Positions 12,301 through 17,511 of a stretch of DNA of 29,248 nt are shown here, in pieces. Under the pieces are notes generated by a model. It made no database searches. It was not told where the DNA came from and was given only the letters and a program-made list of their open reading frames with translations. Each line of letters starts with the position of its first letter. Positions within the stretch are counted from its first letter, which is position 1. The stretch lies in the NCBI GenBank assembly GCA_008000375.1, contig SMOI01000001.1:247336-276583 (forward strand). The letters run 5' to 3'. The position numbers and the translations under genes are program-made. This stretch comes from Poteriospumella lacustris. Its lineage: Eukaryota; Sar; Chrysophyceae; Chromulinales; Dinobryaceae.

Positions 12301-12927
12301 CAATTCGCGTCGCTTTTTGAAAAGTTCAGTATCTTCCAAATCGAACTGCAAATTCAATCTTCTAACTCTCTTCACGACACCTTTCGGTTGAAATTGAACC
12401 TCGTACTCATTCGTCTCAGGAAAGTATTTCTTGACGATCACTGGTCGCCATATCCATTCACCTGAATGGTAAAATGGAGATTGACCAGGTGAGTTTGAGG
12501 CGATCCACTCTTCTGGGGTACGATCGAGGGCCTCCAATTCGACATTATCGAACATCTCAAGAGGCAGCTTTGATTGGTCAATCTTAAGATATTCAGGATG
12601 ACGCATAAGCTCCTCGGAGGTGAGTACTATCCCTTGAGTTTCCTCTAGGTTTTCAATGGGGTCCATCTCATCGAAATTCATAGCATCCATTATGCGCTTC
12701 TTTGGCAAAGAGATAGGACCAGGATAAGGGCGAACGGGAGGAGGCTTGGTTGTCTTAACCAATTTCGTCACTGATATCGACGTGTCCTTTTTGCCCTTTG
12801 TTGTTTTCATCATATTGTTGTGATCCAATTTCATCTCCAGCATTGGATTGCCTCCTGCATTGTCTGATCCCAAAATCGCCGGCAACGGCGCTGTTTGAGA
12901 GAACAATTTAGTAGTTTTCTTTTCCAT
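367..12927 (-). CDS. Axonemal inner-arm dynein heavy chain, DNAH1-like (4186 aa)
   Basis: ATP-driven motor subunit of a probably single-headed inner dynein arm; it slides doublet microtubules in the flagellum. A single intronless reading frame runs from ATG at 12925-12927 to TAA at 367-369. About 4190 aa fits DNAH1 (roughly 4265 aa in human, from memory). The N-terminal tail and linker occupy about residues 1-1460. The six-AAA ring follows. AAA1 has P-loop GPAGTGKT (1487-1494) and Walker B FDEFNR with D1539/E1540. AAA2 has GQTCSGKT (1780-1787), AAA3 has GDTGTGKS (2139-2146), and AAA4 has GVGGSGRKS (2488-2496). The stalk has coiled coil 1 (about 2720-2838), the microtubule-binding tip (about 2840-2960) and coiled coil 2 (about 2965-3060). 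AAA5, AAA6 and the C-terminal domain follow, with GHSTNF near the end. All AAA1-AAA4 nucleotide sites look intact. The DNAH1 assignment rests on recalled similarity in the tail, linker, AAA3 and C-terminus. DNAH3/7/12 or DNAH6 are the alternatives. Codon use changes along the gene, with residues up to about 790 differing from the rest. Confidence 0.95.
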   Translation of the reverse strand: MEKKTTKLFSQTAPLPAILGSDNAGGNPMLEMKLDHNNMMKTTKGKKDTSISVTKLVKTTKPPPVRPYPGPISLPKKRIMDAMNFDEMDPIENLEETQGIVLTSEELMRHPEYLKIDQSKLPLEMFDNVELEALDRTPEEWIASNSPGQSPFYHSGEWIWRPVIVKKYFPETNEYEVQFQPKGVVKRVRRLNLQFDLEDTELFKKRRELAELARNEAKQIMRLDFFVEQQPNNEIRIINRQAIKRIHEKVIDGLPIAFPFPDPESRVGRLLRSLTGDIIHFYTRTMKRTVLYAKLKEPYFKPDVLEKCQQLRLPPPPAKVPVPRNGKVWCPEYPFRERVQRIENLHYSSMREVLQVYKWIHNKWIQVFQYYNFFDDKIANLSLPCTLKEFRDLQTEHLENTVKLLQRDFHRAFMDQFMDCVQDVFDFFQSNLSVYMHGSLHKLFRVLDLKLGTFMRSILLSSLHTWQAIVTQYTDVEEVNRVTAVSKESESVESVDEDNLNLDEADEESKEAVPPSKIRLRRWEQMFPINPKKSLFQVELIYSGDRIVLEPALEDIQVSFLQLIDKTVVALRSFNSIDKDTMSLLILEPRILFNIGAGDPLYSDVDATTRRAKAYITERITKSMLAPSKLCKIYNEFAWLLQDDVNEYLESFMASDPPPSYPDYAKKLAFLNQTMEDIVDLSFINENFTLVKVYTEAINTALYNRARELRDGLAQIIANECRQMNLSVIDQYNGILNRIAEKPANEKQLADLRDFIETSKATVTDLKKNVSDIRATLKLLEKYNFILPYEDSGISWSTLEFPSKVEHSGKEVEIALEADKIRMMDRLALQKDQFEKFLETLGVDVKGGTLLDDFSNREKIAERINSLMDSIQEAKRKGEDFNMREKVFGFAPTDYGILDKYEETLAPFFKLWNMVSDYYSSKNDWLNGDFKLLDGNKIEEAVTDWWKTSYKLAKSLEEEFAGPAGCAMKLREETTEFRKNMPVIQSLASKALKPRHWSILSELLGKNIDLEEELTLQMLLDLDAAGHIESIQEVTIAAEKEFNLENALKAMQKEWLSIEFEVKPYKESGTYVVGGIDDIVTLLDDHIVKTQTMRGSPYIRPIEGETKTWEHKLKYAQGMLDVLVACQRTWMYLEPIFGSEDIIRQLPTEARRFQGVDALWKKTMAEAHQDPNFMTMADPDKRLEEKFRKANEKLDEITKGLNDYLEMKRLYFPRFFFLSNDELLEILSQTKEPRAVQPHLGKCFEGINKVKFEKDLKISQIISAEGEEITLDKMIDPESTGNKGNVEKWLLEIESMQWESIRTLTVASLNEYPKISRKQWILNWPAQVILGVSVVYWTTEVTTALREGGGRALIDCNNKLDGQLKDMVQLVRGKLSKLERKTLGALTTIDVHNRDVVSKMVELGTHDVTDFEWMSQLRYYWEDAWKDGQAVKKGQKTLVARIVNARCLYGYEYLGNTMRLVITALTDRCYRTMIGALDLLYGGAPEGPAGTGKTETVKDLSKAVAIHCVVFNCSDGLDYLAMAKFFKGLAGCGSWCCFDEFNRINIEVLSVIAQQILVINQAKRENKEMFHFEGTYMKINNNCNVFITMNPGYAGRAELPDNLKALFRPCAMMVPDYAMIGEIRLYSFGFEAARENAQKIVRVLQLSSEQLSSQKHYDYGMRAVNSILVAAGNLRQQLGDDPEWDEAKIVLRSINDVNLAKFLVEDIPLFRGITSDLFPGVELPKADYKVLIDCLESTAEVGVEVAPDNNYVLETRKEYINKVIQLYEMVLVRHGVMVVGQTCSGKTAITHHLARAMSKASHEGSDLFTKVQIHTINPKSVTSKQLYGLFDENTHEFVDGILAVTFRKCAKDTSPDRKWMMFDGPVDAVWIENMNTVLDDNKKLCLNSGEIIKMSDPMTMFFEAEDLEQASPATVSRVGMIFCETRNIGWAAVRNIWLKTINPAVKDHVEFLIGLFDFYFPVLSYLVTKFCKQPTQMAPQELIFSLCRLLKCLLDFDDGVASDMAKAIEGCFLFAMTWTVGGCVDGDGRKKFDQFVRQLTTGEIYKSEEFRDFRIKNPEYKPDEARRAAVAYPEEGLIYDYHFDAKIAKWCNWLDGQPVFKIPKEATFNSIVVPTIDTIRNEWLLEKLLKKGYHVMCTGDTGTGKSVSIKNKLLSGMPANFNSISLNFSAQTSANQTQDLIDSKLDKRRKGVLGPPLGMTTIVFVDDLNMPAKEEYGAQPPIEILRQWMDHRGWYDRKENEFRRLVDIQFCAAMGPPGGGRTRITQRYVRHFNLINFVNFSNESLARVFGTILDWRLNQGFANPVKQLSAAAVQATLNIYNTIAASLLPTPAKSHYTFNLRDLSKVFQGMLMSDANNVKEKDSFIRLWAHECMRVFHDRLIDDADRTWFKELVATTVKEVFTVDFLKIRGEHPNIIFCNFGDPKSVLKPYVELLDRSNLPKTMADYLDDYNQMTTKPMNLVLFQSAIEHIARISRIINQPYGNALLVGVGGSGRKSLTTLAVSIADFQLFTIEITKSYGMNEWREDIKKMMNQAGVANKPTVFMMDDTQIVKETFLEDINGILNTGEVANLFNAEEMAAVMESLSKPCQEAGVNPGMPAEVYNFFVGRVRTNLHLVLCLSPIGESFRTRLRMFPSLVNCCTIDWFTEWPEEALRSVANFFLANVELDQSIKSGVVDVCVDMQQRVVTLSRRYLTEMGRYYYVTPTSYLELINTFKNLLSVQRSEVFDAKARYDNGLAKLLDTAKQVNEMSVYLEDLQPKLKEATIATDALLVKISADRIVANEQSVLVNAEAEKCDKQAREAQELKQSCETDLAAALPALEASRRALDNLKSSDIVEMKAMKTPSRAIKMTMASICIMLSVKPDKKVKDGDPRIDPYWGPATKELLNDSKFLSRLQKYDFKHMDPNIIDRAKDFTDDPEFEPSVVAKKGSEAASGLAKWVHAMVKYDSIARVVAPKQAALEQAERTLQEAQAQLNEKMAALKEVMDKVAALEAGLKEAEDKKIALKNQVEDCEAKLKRADALIKGLGGEKTRWTEASKMLAEKFNNVTGDIVLAAGVIAYLGAFIMSYREDAIRQWSTLLRLKGIACSDGFRLQDTLGSAVQIRSWVINRLPNDSFSIENGIMLFRSNRWPLMIDPQGQANKWVKKMEDGKSLKIVKQNQGNFVRTVENAVQFGNPVLLENVPESLDPILEPLLLKQIVVAGGVATIRLGDSTIEYDKNFRLYITTKLRNPHYPPELCVKVNLLNFMATTDGLQDQMLGRVVELEQKELEMQRQQLIVEDAENQRQLKEIEDKILFLLKNAEGNILDDEVLIDTLADSKKTSNIIQEKVKIAEQTQARIAKVRKGYIPVAFQASQLFFCIADLASVDPMYQYSLEWFISLYDKAIFEAEKAKHLEDRLRNLNDCFTYILYRNVCRSLFEKDKLLFSFLLTTKIMLANHALDPQEMRFFLQGSTSMELLEANPYKWLTDRAWNDILAMCGMHAFADFKEFIHIQANKWEEVLNANAPLDLVNEICGDKYDAFKKLCILRCFRPDCVVPAVQSFVAEIMGTRFIEPPPFDMKECYADSKCSTPLIFVLTPGAAPMTELLKLADEMGMASRLVAISLGQGQGPIAENAIQDASDKGTWVCLQNCHLSISWMPTLEKICEEFTANDLNPNFRLWLTSEPSPHFPAFVLQNGVKMTNEPAKGMRANLLGSLLQVDAAWYETCQRKDEFKRMLFGLCFFHAAVRERRKFGPLGWNIQYVFSAPDLRISMDQLRIFLDDLRAEDPIPFAALAYLVGECNYGGRVTDDKDRRCIMNILDDFYSAMILDPEYKFSASGIYYAPPPGDLESCREYVRALPYNEGPEVFGLHDNANITCAISETNALLETALSLQPRQSSGEGKSWGETLDELARDISGRVPAAFDIERALIMFPVRYEESMNTVLTQELLRFNRLTIEVATTLREVQKAIKGLVLMSAELEGMGNAMVLGRVPSLWAKVAYPSLKPLGSWVTDLLDRLRFLGDWMESGSSPNIYWISGFFFTQAFITGTLQNFARRHAIPIDKAEFDFRVLTPAEMEHALVDKPADGAFIRGLFMEGARWDIASHVIAESLPRELFISMPYIHLYPRLRTQVPQVEGIPEQYTGYTNGTDHVYLCPVYKTSFRQGTLSTTGHSTNFVMFIRIPMAAEHKQKHWIKRGVALLTQLDS

Positions 12928-13409
12928 GTTCCTCTCTGAGCTACAAGTTCATGAGAAAGTAAGAGAAACAGACTGTAAAGATAAAATTGAACACACGCAG
13001 AAGAATTGGATATGGCGATACTTCGCTTTGTCTCCGAGCTGGAAGCTATTCCATTTCGTCTTCTTGTTTGTCGTATCGTTTCATCCAGCTGCAGCAGCAG
13101 GCGGTTCAAACAACAGGCGACCGTTTCACTAACACCTATTGAGAAGTCCGCAAATTTGCGGTGGTTTAGACGGATAGGTCTTAATTAGGGTGCTACTTTG
13201 CGAGGTAACGGTTTTTTGGCGATCCACCAAACCAGACAGCAACGAAGTCTTGGAGAGGCCCTTGGTGTGTTTCCTCGCTCATTGATCAGGCCCCAAGCTA
13301 AGAAAATCCTGTCTAAAAATCAATCATTAACTTGAAATAGGATCGCTTGAAATCGAATCGGGGAGAAAAGTTGATTCTTTTGCGTACGTTTTTCGCGAGT
13401 TGATCAGAA
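12928..13409. promoter_or_regulatory. Divergent promoter region between dynein and the 259-aa gene
   Basis: These 482 bp separate the two start codons of head-to-head genes, so both 5' UTRs and promoters must fit here. I see no reading frame worth calling. The most distinctive element is a 14-bp perfect palindrome at 13148-13161, near the midpoint. I looked by eye for an RFX-type X-box, as used for ciliary genes in animals, and found no good match. Confidence 0.6.
13148..13161. promoter_or_regulatory. Perfect 14-bp palindrome, candidate dimeric regulator site
   Basis: CCGCAAATTTGCGG is perfectly self-complementary, with symmetric CCGC/GCGG ends and an AAATTT core. Its centre lies at about 13154.5, within 15 bp of the midpoint of the 482-bp divergent intergenic region. 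It sits about 221 bp from the dynein ATG and 249 bp from the other ATG. The symmetry suggests binding by a homodimeric transcription factor, which is inference. Confidence 0.4.
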
Positions 13410-14189
13410 ATGCGGTCCTCTCGAAGTGAAAGACGCCCAGCAACTGGGCGTACGAATCGCAGTTCCCATGAGGACTCAAGCGCAAAACGCCCAACAACGG
13501 CACAAGAAAATGAGAGGCGTACGAAATGGAACGATCCTCTGATGTTCCACAGACCTTTTAGTCCCAGGGATCCATTTGTCCCAGAAGTACAAGGTTTACC
13601 TCCCATACTGCCAAGGTCCATTTATCCAACTGTTCCTCCGCCTGATTCTCCTCCAAGGCACAGAAAACCGGCTATTTGCCCGCAAGGATGGGTTGAAAAA
13701 TTACAGCAACCGGAGTTGTTCGATCGGTCGAACATGAAGGGATATTTTGATGATGATGAAAAAGTGCAACATTGCCGAGAATTTATCGAGCGAAATAGGA
13801 CAGAACTTTGGCGTTTTGATCACACATATGCCAAGAAAACATCCAGAACGTTGTGCCAGTCGATCGTGGATGACTCTAACTACATCAACATCATGGTACG
13901 AAATCATACAAAAGAACGGCTGATGAAGCTTACTTCATCAGATGCGGCGAAGAAGTGTCTTCGGCATGTTGATCAAGGTCGAGAAAGCAAAGCAGTAAGC
14001 AGTGACCCATTTATGGCCAGCTTAACCACCGCTAGAGAAGTTCGGGATCAGAAAAGATTGAGTTTGATTAGTGGTGGTTACGCCGACACCATTCATCGCC
14101 GGGGACATGCTCATGCTCCGGAGTATGGAAACTTCTCGAGATACAATGGCGTCCTAAAGAGTAATAGCGCTGCTGTTATCAAGAGGTAG
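13410..14189 (+). CDS. Unknown 259-aa basic protein divergent from dynein
   Basis: I do not recognise the family. A single uninterrupted frame runs from ATG at 13410 to TAG. Residues about 1-40 are rich in Arg, Ser and Thr and look disordered. A proline-rich segment follows (about 45-90, with PPPDSPPRHRKP). A more ordered middle (about 95-190) carries GWVEKLQQPELFDRSNMKGY and charged helices. The tail is Gly/His-rich, including RRGHAHAPEYGNFSRYNG near the C-terminus. There is no signal peptide or membrane segment. The dense conserved-looking Tyr/Trp/Phe and the distinctive tail argue for a real protein. Because it shares a promoter region with an axonemal dynein, a flagellar role such as a microtubule-associated or axonemal accessory protein is a reasonable guess, but only a guess. 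Confidence 0.75.
   Translation: MRSSRSERRPATGRTNRSSHEDSSAKRPTTAQENERRTKWNDPLMFHRPFSPRDPFVPEVQGLPPILPRSIYPTVPPPDSPPRHRKPAICPQGWVEKLQQPELFDRSNMKGYFDDDEKVQHCREFIERNRTELWRFDHTYAKKTSRTLCQSIVDDSNYINIMVRNHTKERLMKLTSSDAAKKCLRHVDQGRESKAVSSDPFMASLTTAREVRDQKRLSLISGGYADTIHRRGHAHAPEYGNFSRYNGVLKSNSAAVIKR
13433..13451 (+). repeat. 8-bp inverted repeat with 3-nt loop inside the coding start
   Basis: ACGCCCAG, then CAA, then CTGGGCGT can fold into a perfect 8-bp hairpin. It lies about 24 nt after the ATG of the 259-aa gene, within codons 8-14. In mRNA it would be a GC-rich stem close to the start codon. It may equally be a chance product of Arg/Pro/Gly codons. Confidence 0.4.
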
Positions 14190-14550
14190 TCGGTTGCTTT
14201 GTTCCTTCGCCAATTACATCATCAATCCGGTTGCGTTTTCATTTCATTTGAACCTTCGTGTCATTAGAAATATTTATATTTGTAAGTACAGTTTTGATAG
14301 CGCTCGTTGAAGCATTTGCTCATTTAATCATAATTTTGCTATCGAGTGAGACCGTAAAACACTTTGCTTCAGGTTCAAATTTGTGAAACGTCGTTCTCAC
14401 ACTTTCTTATCAAGCATCGTCCATTTCGTGAGGATTCCGAACCAAATTTTAAAAAGGCCGAACTAAATGCGAAATTCTTCATAGGGTCGTGGTCGTCCTT
14501 AGGCCCTTTGGGTCATTACGTAACCTAACCCGTGTGACACCTTTGAGTAT

Positions 14551-14587
<37 letters not shown>

Positions 14588-14696
14588 CACGTCGCGAATC
14601 GCGAAGGACTTCAAATTTGAATCATTCATTCGCATTTTGATATCCCTGACGAAGGAAAGTGAGAATTCTGTTCACTACAAACCGTGATGTTTTGGA
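14190..14696. other. Noncoding spacer between two plus-strand genes
   Basis: This 507-bp stretch has no supported gene. Its first part is AT-rich and probably includes the 3' UTR of the 259-aa gene. The right part contains a (ACG)12 microsatellite and two adjacent TCGCGA hexamers (about 14592-14604), then the upstream region of the IQ-motif gene. No promoter element can be named with confidence. Confidence 0.55.
14551..14586 (+). repeat. (ACG)12 trinucleotide microsatellite
   Basis: Twelve perfect ACG units cover 36 nt in the spacer, about 110 nt upstream of the IQ-protein ATG. No coding frame covers them, so it is a noncoding simple repeat that is likely length-variable between strains. Confidence 0.95.
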
Positions 14697-15197
14697 ATGT
14701 CTATGAAGGAAATGAACTTTCCATTCTATAGCGCAAATGCCATTCTTATACAAAGGATATTTCGGGGATATCTCATTCGCAGAGATATGTCATCCCTAAT
14801 TTCAACCTTTGAAAGCTTTGGACGGATAGACTTGAGGAATTCTCTGGGTTATGTGTACTCATTCACAAATGGATATGATATTTTATTGGAAGAGTAAGTC
14901 CTCAGGATGTTTTCGCTTCAATCTTTTCAGCAAAATGTGATGTGTCCTTGTTGCAGAACGCGAACGAGCTTTCGGCTTTTCAGACCAAATGAGCGCAAAA
15001 ACCATCTGCAAACTCTTGAAGCCAGAAAGAATGATTTATCTGACCCCACTATATATGAAAGAGAGCTTGAATGGATAGAAAACGCCATAATAGCCCGTTT
15101 GGAGGTATGCATTTTTTTTGCCACTTTCGTGCAGGGTCTTCTTTCTAATCCATCTCGATTATTATAGCTCCTAAACAGCAGTCCAACTGATCGGTAA
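14697..15197 (+). CDS. Small IQ-motif protein, three exons (124 aa)
   Basis: Likely calmodulin- or EF-hand-binding protein of unknown family. Exons are 14697-14893, 14957-15104 and 15168-15197, giving 375 nt including TAA. Both introns are 63 nt, with GTAAGT..TTGCAG and GTATGC..TTATAG ends; the second has a CTAAT branch-point-like sequence. The first junction joins GA and A to give Glu, and the second is phase 0. Residues 18-28 read IQRIFRGYLIR, a full match to IQxxxRGxxxR. The C-terminal half is charged and helical (NERKNHLQTLEARKNDL, then YERELEWIENAIIARLE). There is an in-frame stop just upstream, and 14697 is the first ATG. A nearer acceptor at 15134 would give a 30-nt second intron and a different short tail (GLLSNPSRLL); I prefer 63 nt. 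Two IQ-gene neighbours of flagellar genes would be unsurprising, but no function is shown. Confidence 0.65.
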
Positions 15198-15342
15198 ATG
15201 ATCATATTGAATTTTGACAACGGAAATGTATAGTTTGTAAATACCAACAGCAAAGGCCCCTTAAAAGACCACTAAAAATTGGCACGAGAACCTCGAAGTT
15301 GCAATCCCAAGCATTTAACACCAATTACACTAAATCATACAT

Positions 15343-16387
15343 TTAGGCATCAGCACGAAGAGCAGCCTTCTTGGCAGCGGCATCAGCCTTGCGCTGCTCA
15401 GAAGTCTTCTTCTGTTGCTTTCTGAAGCTCTTGTCGATGGCGGAGAACTTAGCCTTCTCCTCACGCTCAGGGTTCTCACGGATGGCAGCGTGAACCTTCT
15501 CGAGGGTCTCCTCGATCGACTCAGCATCCATATCGTTCTCGAGGTACTTGGCGAAGTGCTTCTTGTAGTTCTCCTCGTCATCCTCTTCCATCTCTCTCAT
15601 GTAGTCAGCGATGTGCTCACCCATGATTCTGGCCTTGTGGGTATCAGCATCGAAAGCCTTGGTGTCACGGCTGTAACCAGGGAATCTCTTGTTGCTGTGA
15701 GGGATATCAAGACCACCATCGCTGGCACCCTTCATAGCGGCGAAAACCTTAGCACCAGTGGTGGTGTTCTTGATTCCGACGTCCAACAAGGCACGGAAAG
15801 GGCGCTTCTCGTCATCGACATCCTCGACGAAGTAGGTGCGGCCGTTGACCTCGGTGGAGACAACCTCACCAGTGGGGCTCTCAACACCAGCGTAGACCTC
15901 ATCAAGACCAAGCTGCTTCAACAAGCGGCGGGCCAAGAGAAGACCAGTGCTGTAGGCAGCAGAGTAGTTCTTCAAGCCGACAGGAAGACCATATCTGGCA
16001 AGCTCGCTGGAGTGAGCAGAGCAGAGAACCTTGTCACCGCCGATCTCAGCGTAGACGATCTGGCAGAGAACGAAGCGGTTGGAGAAGCGGACAACCAATC
16101 TGTACTTGTGGGATTGGTACTTGTTCTTGTCCTGGGTGATGAGCTTGTAGCGCTGACGATAGTCAGTCTTTCCCTCTGACATTCAAATAAAAAATTCTAT
16201 TAACCACACGAACTACGGAAAGACATATCAACGACTCAAATACCTCTGCGTCTGCGGAGCTTGACCTGGAAGGTCTTGAAGTAAGCCTTGTTCTTGACAA
16301 GTTTAACGAACGGCTAGAGAAAATCACCGGAAAAAATAAGTCAGATCAGTGAAAGACATCTACCAGAACGACAAGAGCTCTTACCAT
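15343..16387 (-). CDS. RPL5: 60S ribosomal protein L5 (uL18), 301 aa, three exons
   Basis: Large-subunit ribosomal protein that binds 5S rRNA, and with L11 forms the 5S RNP that docks onto the central protuberance. The exons, in transcript order, are 16385-16387 (only the ATG), 16244-16313 and 15343-16175. Introns are 71 and 68 nt, and the total is 906 nt ending in TAA. Splicing restores the conserved N-terminus MPFVKLVKNKAYFKTFQVK, then RRRREGKTDY, with the Glu codon split by intron 2. A naive start at 16182 (MSEGKTDY) lies inside intron 2 and is wrong. Conserved parts include QDKNKY, AAYSTGLLLARRLL, RPFRALLDVG, TTTG, DGGLDIPHS and RFPGY. The tail is Lys/Ala-rich. The length matches the family (about 297 aa in human). 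The RPFRALLDVG version is the one I know from plants and algae-like protists. The gene is convergent with the IQ gene, whose stop is 145 nt away. Confidence 0.95.
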
Positions 16388-16769
16388 TTTGCTGGGGAAT
16401 GCTTTGGAATTGACTATGATTGGCGATGGGTCGGAACAAGCCATAGCCATAGAGAACGAAGCTTGTTGCAACCTGGACTTTGGATGAAAGGAGCCTTGCC
16501 CCATTTTTGTGGCGCCACGACGACCGGCCTACGGTCTTTGTCTCTTGTCGCTACTATTTGTCGCCTGGTTTGTCTTTTGTCGGACTTCGGAACGGAAACA
16601 CCGTCCCGGAAAACCTTCGGAAATCAGAAATACCTACAGTTTACCGGTAACTGCAAATTGCGAGACTACGCAGATTCTCAATACGATGCGGTGGATGAAC
16701 GGAAAATTCTCTCGATTGCTGATAGCGGCTTACAGATTTGTTCAAGATTGAAGTACATACAAATATGTC
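16388..16769. other. Intergenic region upstream of RPL5 and downstream of the cyclo-ligase gene
   Basis: This 382-bp spacer lies between two minus-strand genes, so it holds the cyclo-ligase 3' UTR and the RPL5 promoter. Short plus-strand frames here have no recognisable content. A 10-bp palindrome, TTACCGGTAA, sits at 16641-16650, about 255 bp upstream of the RPL5 ATG. A small GACCG/CGGTC inverted repeat sits at about 16522-16536. Neither can be assigned a function. Confidence 0.5.
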
Positions 16770-17511
16770 CTATGAGTCTATTTGCCTCCAAATAGTCTCT
16801 CCGGGCGTGACAATCACATCAAGTTGCCTACAAAAATGGCAGCAAGATTGTAAACGGAAACTCTTTTCACAAACGGCGAACCTTACTTGTCGTGCGGCTC
16901 CACTGGTACCTCTTCAACGATTTGATCTGTTAATGCCAATCCGACAAGAAGTGGCCGGGGCAAATTATTTTCCCTGCGATAGGAAAGTAGACGATCAAGA
17001 AAATTGTCTAAATGGATAACATCATCGTTATACGAAAGAGAAATGCTGACACAAATGCAGCTCACGAACCATAATAGCCCTTTCCATGACCAAGCCTTCG
17101 ACACTGTCGGTCAAAAGCGACACCAGGAACGAAAACGACATCAATCATCCCGTAATTTTCAATGGAATGATCTTGCGGTACTGGAGGCTCTGGTATGCCC
17201 CACTTGGATTTTGGAAAAGAACTGATTTCCTCTAAACTTTCGATTGGTACCATTACCAGATCATCACATTTGCCACCAACAACCTTCGGTATGAAAGCAT
17301 GCCCTTTGCTTCGCATCAGCTCTTCAATAAGTGGAGATGTATCCAGTTCACCTGACGGCATCGACAGAAATATGCTAGGATGAGATCTTGAAGACAGGTC
17401 CATTGCAACTGCATTATGGGCAACTTTCACAGATTCTGAAAGGATCGAATCGCGACTGAGCTGTCTCAAATGCGCTTTCATAAAGGATCGCAAAGTTGAC
17501 TTGGTTGCCAT
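16770..17511 (-). CDS. MTHFS: 5-formyltetrahydrofolate cyclo-ligase (methenyl-THF synthetase), three exons
   Basis: Catalyses ATP-dependent conversion of 5-formyl-THF to 5,10-methenyl-THF, returning stored folate to the one-carbon pool. The exons, in transcript order, are 17070-17511, 16887-17007 and 16770-16827. Introns are 62 and 59 nt; 621 nt give 206 aa, close to the human enzyme (about 203 aa). The first junction rebuilds the nucleotide-binding signature RLGHGKGYYD, with the Asp split across it (residues 143-148 are GKGYYD). The second rebuilds EPHDKQLDVIVTP, matching the PHD..LD..ITP end of the family. Other family parts are IFLSMPSGELDT, FIPKV, and WGIPEP. Intron 1 uses the weak donor GTTCGT; the nearby GTGAGC would frameshift. 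I chose ATG 17509-17511 (MATKSTLRSFMK). The frame stays open upstream to an ATG at 17676, which would add 55 basic residues, perhaps a mitochondrial targeting form. Confidence 0.88.

Noticed and set aside
12928-13409. RFX X-box in the dynein promoter
   Set aside because: The GGTAAC at 13203-13208 resembles a right half-site, but no acceptable left half lies 1-3 nt before it.
14521-14531. TAACCTAACCC, similar to telomeric repeats
   Set aside because: Under two units with imperfect match; too short for an interstitial telomere.
16176-16182. Apparent RPL5 start giving MSEGKTDY
   Set aside because: This ATG lies in intron 2; splicing restores the universally conserved L5 N-terminus beginning MPFVK.
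16349-16795. A 148-codon plus-strand frame between RPL5 and the cyclo-ligase
   Set aside because: It overlaps the RPL5 start region and the cyclo-ligase last exon, has no recognisable content, and the spacer is explained by a promoter and a 3' UTR.
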